From assembly GCA_965662365.1 (NCBI GenBank), contig CBFIHR010000104.1, positions 1-12,554 of the forward strand: a stretch of DNA of 12,554 bases. The letters run 5' to 3'. The position numbers and the translations under genes were made by a program. Under the pieces are notes generated by a model. That model did no database searches and was not told the origin of the DNA. It saw nothing but the letters and a program-made list of their open reading frames with translations. Shown one piece after another: positions 7,033 through 12,554 of this stretch. Origin of the DNA: CAWVWD01 sp965662365 (GTDB lineage Bacteria > Bacteroidota > Bacteroidia > Chitinophagales > Saprospiraceae). The stretch's first letter is position 1; every line of letters starts with the position of its first letter.

Positions 7033-8199
7033 ATGCGTTTTACCTACTTGACGATGGTAATCGTATGTTTATTACCAAAATATTTATTGGCTCAAGATAT
7101 TGGAATCATTCCGAACGCAAGTTTTGAATCGGCCTGGTGTTGTCCTGACGGTTACAGTCAGTTTCATTGTACGAATAATTGGACTCGACCGACTAAAGGA
7201 ACTTCAGACTATTACAGCGGCTGCGAAAATCGATTTTATAGTCCAGAAGCCAAAGTTCCCAACAACTTTTTCGGTACACAAGAAGCTTATGAAGGCATGG
7301 CTTATGCCGGCATTTTTACGTATTACAATGATAGCTATCGGGAATATATTCAGATACAATTGGACGAACCGATGACTAAAAATCAACGCTACGGATTCAG
7401 TATTCAAGTGAGTTTGGCAGACAAAGCTGGGGTCGCTATTAAGCATTTGGGCGTTTCTTTTTCAGATACTTTAGTCAAACAACCTAAACTATTTTTTACA
7501 CTACAATTACCACACGAAACTTTAAAAAATAAGGATAATACATTTTTAAACGATAAAGAAAACTGGACAGAACTCTATATTGATTACACGGCAAAAGGTA
7601 ACGAACAATTTATTATTATTGGTAACTTTTTGAACAATAATAAAACCGATACAATTACAGCAAACACCGCAACAACAACGGAAATCAATCAATTTACATC
7701 TTATTATTATCTAGATAATGTTTGTTTAGCACCATGGAAAAATGATAATACTTGCGACTGTTTTAATAATGGCGAACCTCCAGTTTTGGAAACTAAGTTT
7801 GTAGAATTAGAAACGGTTATTAAAAAAATACCGCCCAAAATCGGTGATAAATTTGTGTTGAAAAACATCTATTTTGAAACCGCAAAAGCCACACTTTTAC
7901 CGACTTCAAATCAAGCATTAGATTCTTTATACAGATTATTGACTCAATATCCAACCATGGAAATCAAGATCAGCGGCCACACCGATAGTCAAGGGTCACA
8001 CAAGTACAATTTAGTCTTATCCGAATCTCGGGCATTGGCAGTCTATTCGTACTTAATCGAACGTGGAATATCGTCCGAAAGATTAGAATTTAAAGGTTAT
8101 GGCAAAATGCGGCCGATTGCCACCAATGAAACACCGGAAGGTCGACAGCGGAATCGTCGGGTAGAATTTGAGATAACAAAAATTCTAAATTCTGAATAA
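7033..8199 (+). CDS. OmpA-family protein with N-terminal cysteine-containing domain
   Basis: This 388-residue protein carries a signal peptide (MRFTYLTMVIVCLLPKYLLA, likely cut near residue 20). Residues 25-235 start with IIPNASFESAWCCPDGY and end with YYYLDNVCLAPW, a pattern I associate with beta-sandwich, carbohydrate-binding-like domains at the start of many Bacteroidota surface proteins. This part has several cysteines (C36, C37, C46, C64, C231). Residues 272-383 form an OmpA C-terminal domain: ISGHTDSQGSHKYNLVLSES (313-332) with the diaminopimelate-contacting D318, and R333 and R375/R376 in the RNRRVEFE ending. It probably anchors non-covalently to peptidoglycan from the outer membrane. 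There is no lipobox and no visible OmpA beta-barrel, so it is not classical OmpA. The promoter is unclear, and no good terminator follows. Confidence 0.88.
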   Translation: MRFTYLTMVIVCLLPKYLLAQDIGIIPNASFESAWCCPDGYSQFHCTNNWTRPTKGTSDYYSGCENRFYSPEAKVPNNFFGTQEAYEGMAYAGIFTYYNDSYREYIQIQLDEPMTKNQRYGFSIQVSLADKAGVAIKHLGVSFSDTLVKQPKLFFTLQLPHETLKNKDNTFLNDKENWTELYIDYTAKGNEQFIIIGNFLNNNKTDTITANTATTTEINQFTSYYYLDNVCLAPWKNDNTCDCFNNGEPPVLETKFVELETVIKKIPPKIGDKFVLKNIYFETAKATLLPTSNQALDSLYRLLTQYPTMEIKISGHTDSQGSHKYNLVLSESRALAVYSYLIERGISSERLEFKGYGKMRPIATNETPEGRQRNRRVEFEITKILNSE

Positions 8200-8264
8200 G
8201 GTCTAACTGAATGAAACGCCGTTATCAGCACAGTATAACCTGCTTCTACTTTTTTTTAACAGCT

Positions 8265-8301
8265 TTTGAAAACAACCTATCTCGTTTTTTTGTTAATTTT
8301 G
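8265..8301 (+). promoter_or_regulatory. Probable promoter of the Nfu gene
   Basis: TAATTTTG at 8294-8301 is a full match to the Bacteroidota -7 element TAnnTTTG. The nearest upstream TTTG is at 8265-8268, 25 bp away, slightly longer than the usual 17-23 bp. The leader to the ATG at 8374 would be about 65 nt. Confidence 0.4.
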
Positions 8302-8373
8302 CGTTTAGTATCAAGCGATTAAGTATTTGACCGCTTAAAATATTTGTATGACAATTATTAAATCAAAATAAAT

Positions 8374-8988
8374 ATGGAAACGACGGTAAAAAGTCCAGTT
8401 TTATTATACACGGAACAAACACCAAATCCGGAATCTTTAAAGTTTGTAACGAATAGAATGTTATATCCGAATCAAACGGCAGATTTTCGTGAAACAGATC
8501 AAGCGTTAGCTAAAGAATGGTCAGCCTTAGCGACTGAATTATTCGATATGCCTTTTGTGAAAGGGGTGTATATCTGTAATAACTTTGTAACCATTACCAA
8601 AGAAATTAACTACGACTGGGCAGATGTAATGCTACGTATCAAAAGCTTTTTGAAAACGTATGTGGAAGAAGGAAAAGAAATCGTAAAAGATGGATTTGAG
8701 GCGGTTAAAGCTGAATTAGAAAAAGAAAATACGGCACAATATGAAGGTGACGACGCCGAAATCGTTACTAAAATTATTGATTTAATCAATACTTACGTCA
8801 AACCAGCAGTAGAAATGGACGGTGGAAACATCGAGTTCAAAGCCTATAACGCAGGTGTCGTAACAGTGGAGTTGCAAGGTGCGTGCAGCGGTTGCCCATC
8901 TTCAACGGTGACTTTACAGTCAGGAATCGAAGGCATGTTGAAGCGTATGGTGCCAGAAGTGAAGCAGGTTGTTTCTGAAATGGGATAA
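8374..8988 (+). CDS. NifU-family (Nfu) iron-sulfur cluster carrier
   Basis: This 204-residue protein has two known parts. Residues 9-95 match the Nfu N-terminal domain: YTEQTPNPESLKFV at 12-25 is its signature, then LFDMPFVKGVYICNNFVTIT. Residues 127-204 match the NifU C-terminal domain: AVEMDGGNIEFKAYNAGVV, then LQGACSGCPSSTVTLQSGIE with the CxxC cysteines C171 and C174. Those cysteines bind a 4Fe-4S cluster shared between two subunits, so the protein likely delivers clusters to apo-enzymes in the cytosol. The segment 96-126 is a charged linker. Length and architecture match Nfu proteins of mitochondria and Bacteroidota. No other Fe-S assembly gene is adjacent; it appears to be a single-gene unit with its own promoter and terminator. 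Confidence 0.95.
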   Translation: METTVKSPVLLYTEQTPNPESLKFVTNRMLYPNQTADFRETDQALAKEWSALATELFDMPFVKGVYICNNFVTITKEINYDWADVMLRIKSFLKTYVEEGKEIVKDGFEAVKAELEKENTAQYEGDDAEIVTKIIDLINTYVKPAVEMDGGNIEFKAYNAGVVTVELQGACSGCPSSTVTLQSGIEGMLKRMVPEVKQVVSEMG

Positions 8989-8992
8989 TTTC

Positions 8993-9009
8993 ATGTTTGA
9001 ATGTTTGAT
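8993..9009 (+). repeat. Tandem ATGTTTGA octamers after the Nfu stop codon
   Basis: ATGTTTGA occurs twice in direct succession (8993-9000 and 9001-9008), starting five bases after the TAA stop. It is a relative of the degenerate octamers at 1759-1782. Role unknown. Confidence 0.45.
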
Positions 9010-9011
9010 AC

Positions 9012-9055
9012 AAAATGGTGTTTTCGTGTTAGCGGAAGCACCATTTTTATTTTTT
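9012..9055 (+). terminator. Rho-independent terminator after the Nfu gene
   Basis: Arms 9012-9025 (AAAATGGTGTTTTC) and 9034-9047 (GGAAGCACCATTTT) form a 14-bp stem with two G-U pairs and an 8-nt loop, followed by a T-rich tail to 9055. Confidence 0.85.
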
Positions 9056-9115
9056 AGAAAATCCCTTAACTCAAACTTAATCATTGCCGTAACAAACATA
9101 TTTCTAAGATTTTTC

Positions 9116-9123
9116 TAAATTTG
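9116..9123 (+). promoter_or_regulatory. Possible -7 element for the TraB/GumN-like gene
   Basis: TAAATTTG matches TAnnTTTG fully and lies 84 bp before the ATG at 9208, but no TTG or TTTG sits at the proper distance upstream. This is a weak call. Confidence 0.25.
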
Positions 9124-9165
9124 TTGGATAAATATTAATAAACTGATTGGTTTGTCAACTAATGA

Positions 9166-9201
9166 CCTGTCTGTCAATCGGCAGGCTGCCAACTGCTAAC
9201 T
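9166..9201. repeat. Short hairpin plus CAACTG-type repeat before the TraB-like gene
   Basis: CCTGTC (9166-9171) can pair with GGCAGG (9180-9185), with one G-T pair. It is followed by CCAACTG and CTAACTG in succession (9189-9202 region) just before the start codon. It resembles repetitive intergenic strings I recall from flavobacterial genomes and shares the CAACT word with the palindromes elsewhere in this window. Confidence 0.35.
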
Positions 9202-9207
9202 GAAAAA

Positions 9208-9978
9208 ATGCTATACCAACTAAGAACTAAAGCGTCTGATAATATATCCTACCTTTTTGGAACAATGCACTTACAGAACGAAGCTGCATTCACCTACAAA
9301 GAACAAATTTTAGCTAAAATCAATGAATGTGAAGCCTTTGCAACGGAGTTTAAATTAGATGAAGCCGACGAGGAAAAGACGACAAGATACATGAATTTGC
9401 CGCCAGGTATTTTTTTAGAAACCTTATTGTCTAAAAAGAAATTTGATCAAATTGATGCTTTCCTAAAAGCCAATTTACGGATTCCATTGATGGCCTTCAA
9501 CCAAAGCAAACCGTTGGTCATCACCAACCTCATCACAACGTCTATCTTTCAGCAAGATATGGAATTGGCACTCGATATATATTTGTATCAATACGCCAAA
9601 ATGCAAGGAAAAGAACTATTGGGTATCGAAACTTTTGATGAACAATTGGAGATTTTACAAAAAATACCTTTAGAGATTCAAGTCAAATCGCTCAAAGATT
9701 TAATTAAAAACTTCGACCAGCATCGCCTTGAAATGAATGAGATTTCCCAACTTTATGCCGAGGGAAAAACAAAAGACCTTTATAAATTAGCCAAAAAAAG
9801 TGCGAAAGGCTTTCGTAGAATCATGCTCTATAATCGTAATGCAGTGATGTCTGAACGAATCGCAAAACGGATCAATGAAAAATCCATTTGTGTCGCTATC
9901 GGAGCCGGACATTTAGAAGGAAAACGTGGCGTGATTAAAGGTTTGGAAGATTTGGGTGTTGAAGTAACGAAGATTTAA
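9208..9978 (+). CDS. TraB/GumN-family protein (TIKI-like putative metalloprotease)
   Basis: This 256-residue protein carries the two end motifs of the TraB/GumN/PrgY family. Near the start is SYLFGTMHLQNEAAF (14-28, with H21), followed by ATEFKLDE (45-52, with E47). Near the end is CVAIGAGHLEGKRGVIKGLE (228-247, with H235). In the related eukaryotic TIKI proteins the corresponding His and Glu residues coordinate metal for proteolysis. The middle is helical and charged. I see no signal peptide: the sequence begins MLYQLRTKASDN, so it is predicted cytosolic, whereas many bacterial GumN proteins are secreted. No better upstream start was found. It is convergent with the unknown gene at 10102-10782 and shares its terminator. 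Family assignment is good; substrate unknown. Confidence 0.82.
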   Translation: MLYQLRTKASDNISYLFGTMHLQNEAAFTYKEQILAKINECEAFATEFKLDEADEEKTTRYMNLPPGIFLETLLSKKKFDQIDAFLKANLRIPLMAFNQSKPLVITNLITTSIFQQDMELALDIYLYQYAKMQGKELLGIETFDEQLEILQKIPLEIQVKSLKDLIKNFDQHRLEMNEISQLYAEGKTKDLYKLAKKSAKGFRRIMLYNRNAVMSERIAKRINEKSICVAIGAGHLEGKRGVIKGLEDLGVEVTKI

Positions 9979-10061
9979 AATATTGTATTACCCCCTTAAA
10001 ATAAGATTACGAAAAATCATCCGTCGGCTAAATGCTACACGGAAAATAACAAATATCAACC

Positions 10062-10105
10062 ATAAAAAACGCCATCAAAGCCAAAGCTTTAATGGCGTTT
10101 TTTAT
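10062..10105. terminator. Bidirectional terminator between convergent genes
   Basis: ATAAAAAACGCCAT (10062-10075) is the exact reverse complement of ATGGCGTTTTTTAT (10092-10105), with a further inner AAAGC/GCTTT stem. T runs on both strands suit both transcripts. On the minus strand it overlaps the TAA stop (10104-10102) of the unknown gene. Confidence 0.9.
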
Positions 10106-10782
10106 ATCTCTCCATTTTTCATTTTCATCAATAATTGATACAATTCATTCACCTTTGCTACAAATTCTTCTTTCTCAAAAAACATTGGAATTTCTAATCG
10201 GCCCAATAGATTTTCCTGTAATTCTTGAACTTTAGGAAAATCATTTTTTGACAAAATTGAGTTCATTTTCCATAATTTTAACTGCGCTTTTTCAGTGTCA
10301 AACTGTCCGCCTGTCAAATCAGTATAAGCCAACAAATCTTCGGCTAACCAGTACAAATCATTCACAGGATTGTCCGCTTTCGCTGCCGCATCTACGACAA
10401 AACCATCTTTAGAACCTAACTTTACTATCTCCCCATCTACTATTTGCGGCAACGCAATCATTCCCGAAAGATATTTTATTTTTAAATTGATATTGCCCTG
10501 AAAATCAATGGTTCTTGTCTTGACTTTCGTCAAATAATAGGATATTTTTCCGTCTTCCCAACCGTCTAAAATTTCTAATAAAACGGCCTTATTAGGTGGA
10601 ATATTCATTATTTGATATGTCGGCGTAGCACTTACAGCAATCACATCATCAGTCGTCAGCATCGAAGCCGTTTCATAGACTAATTCCTCAATCATTTCGG
10701 CTGTTTTATTATGCAAATACACTTTTCCTTTTTGGATAATAATTTCAATTTGTTGATAAAGTTGTGTTGATAAGTTGTCCAT
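10102..10782 (-). CDS. Hypothetical cytosolic protein, family not recognised
   Basis: This 226-residue protein (MDNLSTQLYQQIEIIIQKGK...) matches no family I know. It has no signal peptide, membrane segment, metal-binding motif or P-loop. The first ~45 residues look helical. Residues 46-135 look like mixed beta strands with repeated hydrophobic alternation (for example YYLTKVKTRTIDF at 82-94 and LKIKYLSGMIALPQIV at 100-115). Residues 136-222 look helical again, including DLYWLAEDLLAYTDL (142-156). Codon and base use match neighbouring genes, so it looks native rather than newly acquired. It stands alone: convergent with the TraB-like gene and divergent from the lipoprotein gene. A long intact frame, a matching terminator and a plausible promoter make the gene real even though its function is unknown. 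Confidence 0.75.
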   Translation of the reverse strand: MDNLSTQLYQQIEIIIQKGKVYLHNKTAEMIEELVYETASMLTTDDVIAVSATPTYQIMNIPPNKAVLLEILDGWEDGKISYYLTKVKTRTIDFQGNINLKIKYLSGMIALPQIVDGEIVKLGSKDGFVVDAAAKADNPVNDLYWLAEDLLAYTDLTGGQFDTEKAQLKLWKMNSILSKNDFPKVQELQENLLGRLEIPMFFEKEEFVAKVNELYQLLMKMKNGEI

Positions 10783-10820
10783 TGGATAATATTATTTAGT
10801 TATAAATTTGTCATACAAGA

Positions 10821-10848
10821 CAACGATATATTATTGATATTTTACAAA
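10821..10848 (-). promoter_or_regulatory. Possible promoter of the unknown gene
   Basis: On the minus strand TTTG (10848-10845) is followed after 16 bp by TATCGTTG (10828-10821), one base off TAnnTTTG. It would give a leader of about 30 nt to the ATG at 10782. It overlaps the plus-strand promoter at 10834-10864. Confidence 0.35.
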
Positions 10849-10864
10849 AGAAATAATATATTTG
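10834..10864 (+). promoter_or_regulatory. Likely promoter of the lipoprotein gene
   Basis: TTG (10834-10836), a 20-bp spacer and TATATTTG (10857-10864) match the Bacteroidota promoter consensus fully. The leader to the ATG at 11029 would be about 155-160 nt, AT-rich, with no structure I recognise. Confidence 0.45.
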
Positions 10865-11028
10865 TCTAAGTACATCAATATAGAAATAACGAATTTTTTA
10901 ATTATTAAAACTATCAAATCAATCAATCCATATTATACCATTTTGTATATCGAATGCCCAAAATACATATAACTTATTGGTTATCAATATAAAATATTTA
11001 TGGATTGTTTTTTCACAAAACAAAACCA

Positions 11029-12114
11029 ATGAAAAATCTATTCATCTTATTGTGCTTACCAATTTTCGTAACCTGCACAAGTACGAAAAAAAACATAGGT
11101 GACAATAGCACAAAACGCAAGTATAATGTCGCCTTATCCAACCTACAATCAGGTAACAGTACCAAGCGACAAATTGATAATTTAACATTTGCATTGACTG
11201 AAATGGTCACTACAAATGAAATCATCAAAGACTCCTTACATCATGATATGACTTTAGACAACAAAGAATTTATTTACGATATTGATTTATATCTGATTGA
11301 TAAAATCCATCGAGCAACACCTTACATTAGTGGCTTGTATAGTGGTAAAATGGATAGTTTAAAAATAGAACAACAACAACTCCAAGCGGAACTCCGAACG
11401 ACTTTTTTAAATCAAGGACATCAAGATTTGAAAATAGGAGTTAATGAAAACAATCGTTCAAAAGCTCAAGCGGCTTACAATGCTTTTGAAAAAGCTAAAA
11501 AGTATGGTGCTGAGGTCGAACCGTTATTGAAGGAAAGTATGCAACACTCGTTAACGACTTACAACTTTAAAGCAATTGCTGCCGAAAATCGCTATCAAAT
11601 CTTAGTAGATGAGCGTTTTGTTGGGGTTGAAGATATTAATCGGAAATTCAAAAAGTTTTATTATCGAAACGATAATGCCAATGAAAACTGTACGATTATA
11701 GTTGCGTTTGACCGCTTTCAAAAGATGAACGATGAAAGACGCCAAACTAAAAGTTTTCAAAAACAAGTACAAACAGGAACTCGAACCGAAACCGATGCTA
11801 ACGGAAACGAAAAAGAAGTCGCTACATTTAGTACTGTTTATGGAACGGCTGTCGAAGTAGAAAAATTGAAGACATTCACTTGCCAAATCAAACTCTCTGC
11901 TACATCAACCTCCAATAATTGTGATGTCACGGATAAATTAATTGTGGAAACCCTGACTGTTTCTGCCAAAGAAATTAATGTTTCAGGAGACGAACGTGCC
12001 TTACCACAAGAGTACCAACACTTCACCCCTCAAATCTTACCAATGGATAGAGATATTGTAGAACAGTTGATTGAACAGGCGTATCAACGGATTCAGTCGG
12101 AGTTGTTTATTTAA
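11029..12114 (+). CDS. Putative lipoprotein, helical TPR-like N-terminal half
   Basis: I start this gene at the ATG at 11029 (361 residues). An in-frame TTG at 11005 would add eight residues before what is clearly a secretion signal, MKNLFILLCLPIFVTC. C16 could be the lipidated cysteine, though the box FVTC is imperfect (Thr at -1). Residues 25-180 look helical with a repeat-like texture: AQAAYNAFEKAKKYGAEVEP resembles one TPR-type helix pair. Residues 190-361 look beta-rich, with a GDERALPQEYQHF segment near the end. The overall order (lipoprotein, TPR-like helices, C-terminal GD-RAL segment) recalls a common but poorly studied Bacteroidota lipoprotein type; this is memory, not a search. It probably faces the periplasm or outer membrane. 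It is divergent from the unknown gene and convergent with the antitoxin-like gene, the stops being only 3 bp apart. Confidence 0.7.
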   Translation: MKNLFILLCLPIFVTCTSTKKNIGDNSTKRKYNVALSNLQSGNSTKRQIDNLTFALTEMVTTNEIIKDSLHHDMTLDNKEFIYDIDLYLIDKIHRATPYISGLYSGKMDSLKIEQQQLQAELRTTFLNQGHQDLKIGVNENNRSKAQAAYNAFEKAKKYGAEVEPLLKESMQHSLTTYNFKAIAAENRYQILVDERFVGVEDINRKFKKFYYRNDNANENCTIIVAFDRFQKMNDERRQTKSFQKQVQTGTRTETDANGNEKEVATFSTVYGTAVEVEKLKTFTCQIKLSATSTSNNCDVTDKLIVETLTVSAKEINVSGDERALPQEYQHFTPQILPMDRDIVEQLIEQAYQRIQSELFI

Positions 12115-12117
12115 TTA

Positions 12118-12387
12118 TCAAGTTGCAAGGCACTTTTGAAGTGCCTTGCAACTAACACTAACCTCTCGTTCAGAAACCGTCCGACTTTCTAAAATTTCCT
12201 TTTCCAAATCATCATCCATATCAGACCAAGCACCATACAACTCTTCAAATAAAACCTCTTTTTCTGTTTTATTAGATTTGAAATCTGTCTTTAAACTATC
12301 CGATAATTTTGATAATAATTCCAATTTTAAATCCACACTTAATGGGTCGATTAACCGCATTAATTTATTAATAACAATTGTTTCCAT
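12118..12387 (-). CDS. Antitoxin-like small protein without a partner toxin
   Basis: From the ATG at 12387 this encodes 89 residues. A longer frame from 12495 exists, but its extra N-terminus is read from a palindrome and low-complexity sequence, so I reject it. METIVINKLMRLIDPLSVDL, then KLELLSKLSDSLK, is followed by LFEELYGAWSDMDDDLEKEI (47-66) and LESRTVSEREVSV. The 'GAW-D...E...I..SRT.S.R' ending resembles small antitoxins that precede PIN-domain (VapC-like) toxins in many bacteria. The normal place for the toxin, just downstream on the minus strand, is instead the end of the convergent lipoprotein gene. The final 11 residues (79-89, SCKALQKCLAT) are encoded exactly by a perfect palindrome, suggesting that the original C-terminus and perhaps the toxin were lost. 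Antitoxin identity is inferred from the motif only. Confidence 0.55.
   Translation of the reverse strand: METIVINKLMRLIDPLSVDLKLELLSKLSDSLKTDFKSNKTEKEVLFEELYGAWSDMDDDLEKEILESRTVSEREVSVSCKALQKCLAT
12121..12153. repeat. Perfect palindrome at the 3' end of the antitoxin-like gene
   Basis: AGTTGCAAGGCACTT (12121-12135) and AAGTGCCTTGCAACT (12139-12153) form a 15-bp perfect stem around a TTG loop. It is in frame with, and ends, the antitoxin-like gene. No T-tract follows on either side, so it is not a typical terminator, though it could stop or protect either convergent transcript. Confidence 0.85.
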
Positions 12388-12457
12388 GAATTTTGATTTT
12401 ATTGAAATAGTATGTATAAAACTACACAGAAAAGAATGGAGTTCAAAATATTTATAA

Positions 12458-12497
12458 AGTTGAAAGGCATCCCGATAGTTCGGGATGCCTTTCAACT
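12458..12497. repeat. Perfect palindrome upstream of the antitoxin-like gene
   Basis: An 18-bp perfect stem (12458-12475 with 12480-12497) surrounds a TAGT loop. Its ends, AGTTGAAAGGCA...TGCCTTTCAACT, match those of the 12121-12153 palindrome at 11 of 12 positions per arm, so the two belong to one family. Seven A follow on the plus strand and few T on the minus strand. It may be a dispersed palindromic element or the terminator of a gene outside the window. Confidence 0.85.
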
Positions 12498-12503
12498 AAA
12501 AAA

Positions 12504-12530
12504 AATTCGTATAATTCGTGTAATTCGTGT
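12504..12530. repeat. Three 9-bp tandem repeats (AATTCGTGT)
   Basis: AATTCGTAT, AATTCGTGT and AATTCGTGT stand in direct succession just outside the second palindrome. I recall similar AATTCGTG strings as common intergenic repeats in flavobacterial genomes. No function is known to me. Confidence 0.6.
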
Positions 12531-12554
12531 CCAAATCCTACTCAAAAATCACCA

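Noticed and set aside
7204..7446. Minus-strand frame inside the OmpA-family gene
   Set aside because: Shadow of a well-supported gene; no start context or family match.
12146..12457. Plus-strand frame opposite the antitoxin-like gene
   Set aside because: Ser/Asn-rich shadow product; the minus-strand frame has a meaningful motif and a better start.
12388..12495. N-terminal extension of the antitoxin-like gene
   Set aside because: The added residues are encoded by the upstream palindrome and AT-rich spacer; METIVINKL is a more natural start.

Overview
The window most likely comes from a member of the Bacteroidota, probably a flavobacterium. It is strongly AT-rich. Start codons generally lack Shine-Dalgarno sequences, and several upstream regions carry the Bacteroidota promoter signature (TTG or TTTG about 20 nt before TAnnTTTG). 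The gene content also fits: an ECF-type sigma factor of the kind common in flavobacteria, a GH73-LysM glucosaminidase, an OmpA-type protein with a 'NASFE' N-terminus, and an Nfu-type NifU protein. No rRNA, tRNA, CRISPR array, insertion sequence or phage gene was found.

Layout. Positions 1-4184 (minus strand) hold three genes read in the order AAA+ ATPase (4184-1794), MscS-like membrane protein (1756-968) and cation:proton antiporter (901 to beyond the left edge). They look like one transcription unit, although an inverted repeat lies in the last gap. Positions 4461-5105 (minus) hold an ECF-like sigma factor. A long, gene-free, T-rich divergent region (5212-5739) follows. Positions 5740-9978 (plus) hold four housekeeping or envelope genes: secreted glucosaminidase, OmpA-domain protein, Nfu Fe-S protein and a TraB/GumN-like protein. 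Each has its own upstream gap, and clear terminators follow the first and third. Position 10102-10782 (minus) is an unrecognised cytosolic protein, convergent with the TraB gene across a shared hairpin terminator. Position 11029-12114 (plus) is a putative lipoprotein, divergent from the unknown gene across apparently overlapping promoters. Position 12118-12387 (minus) is a small antitoxin-like gene with no toxin, bracketed by two related perfect palindromes.

How the genes may work together. The envelope genes (glucosaminidase, OmpA-like, lipoprotein) serve peptidoglycan turnover and outer-membrane anchoring in general terms, but their spacing argues against a single operon. The best candidate for an undescribed system is the ATPase / MscS-like / antiporter cluster: a large P-loop switch protein with a long helical N-terminus, co-directional with two membrane proteins tied to ion flux. 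The second notable theme is a family of palindromes with AGTTG...CAACT ends at gene 3' ends. One of them encodes the last 11 residues of the orphan antitoxin.
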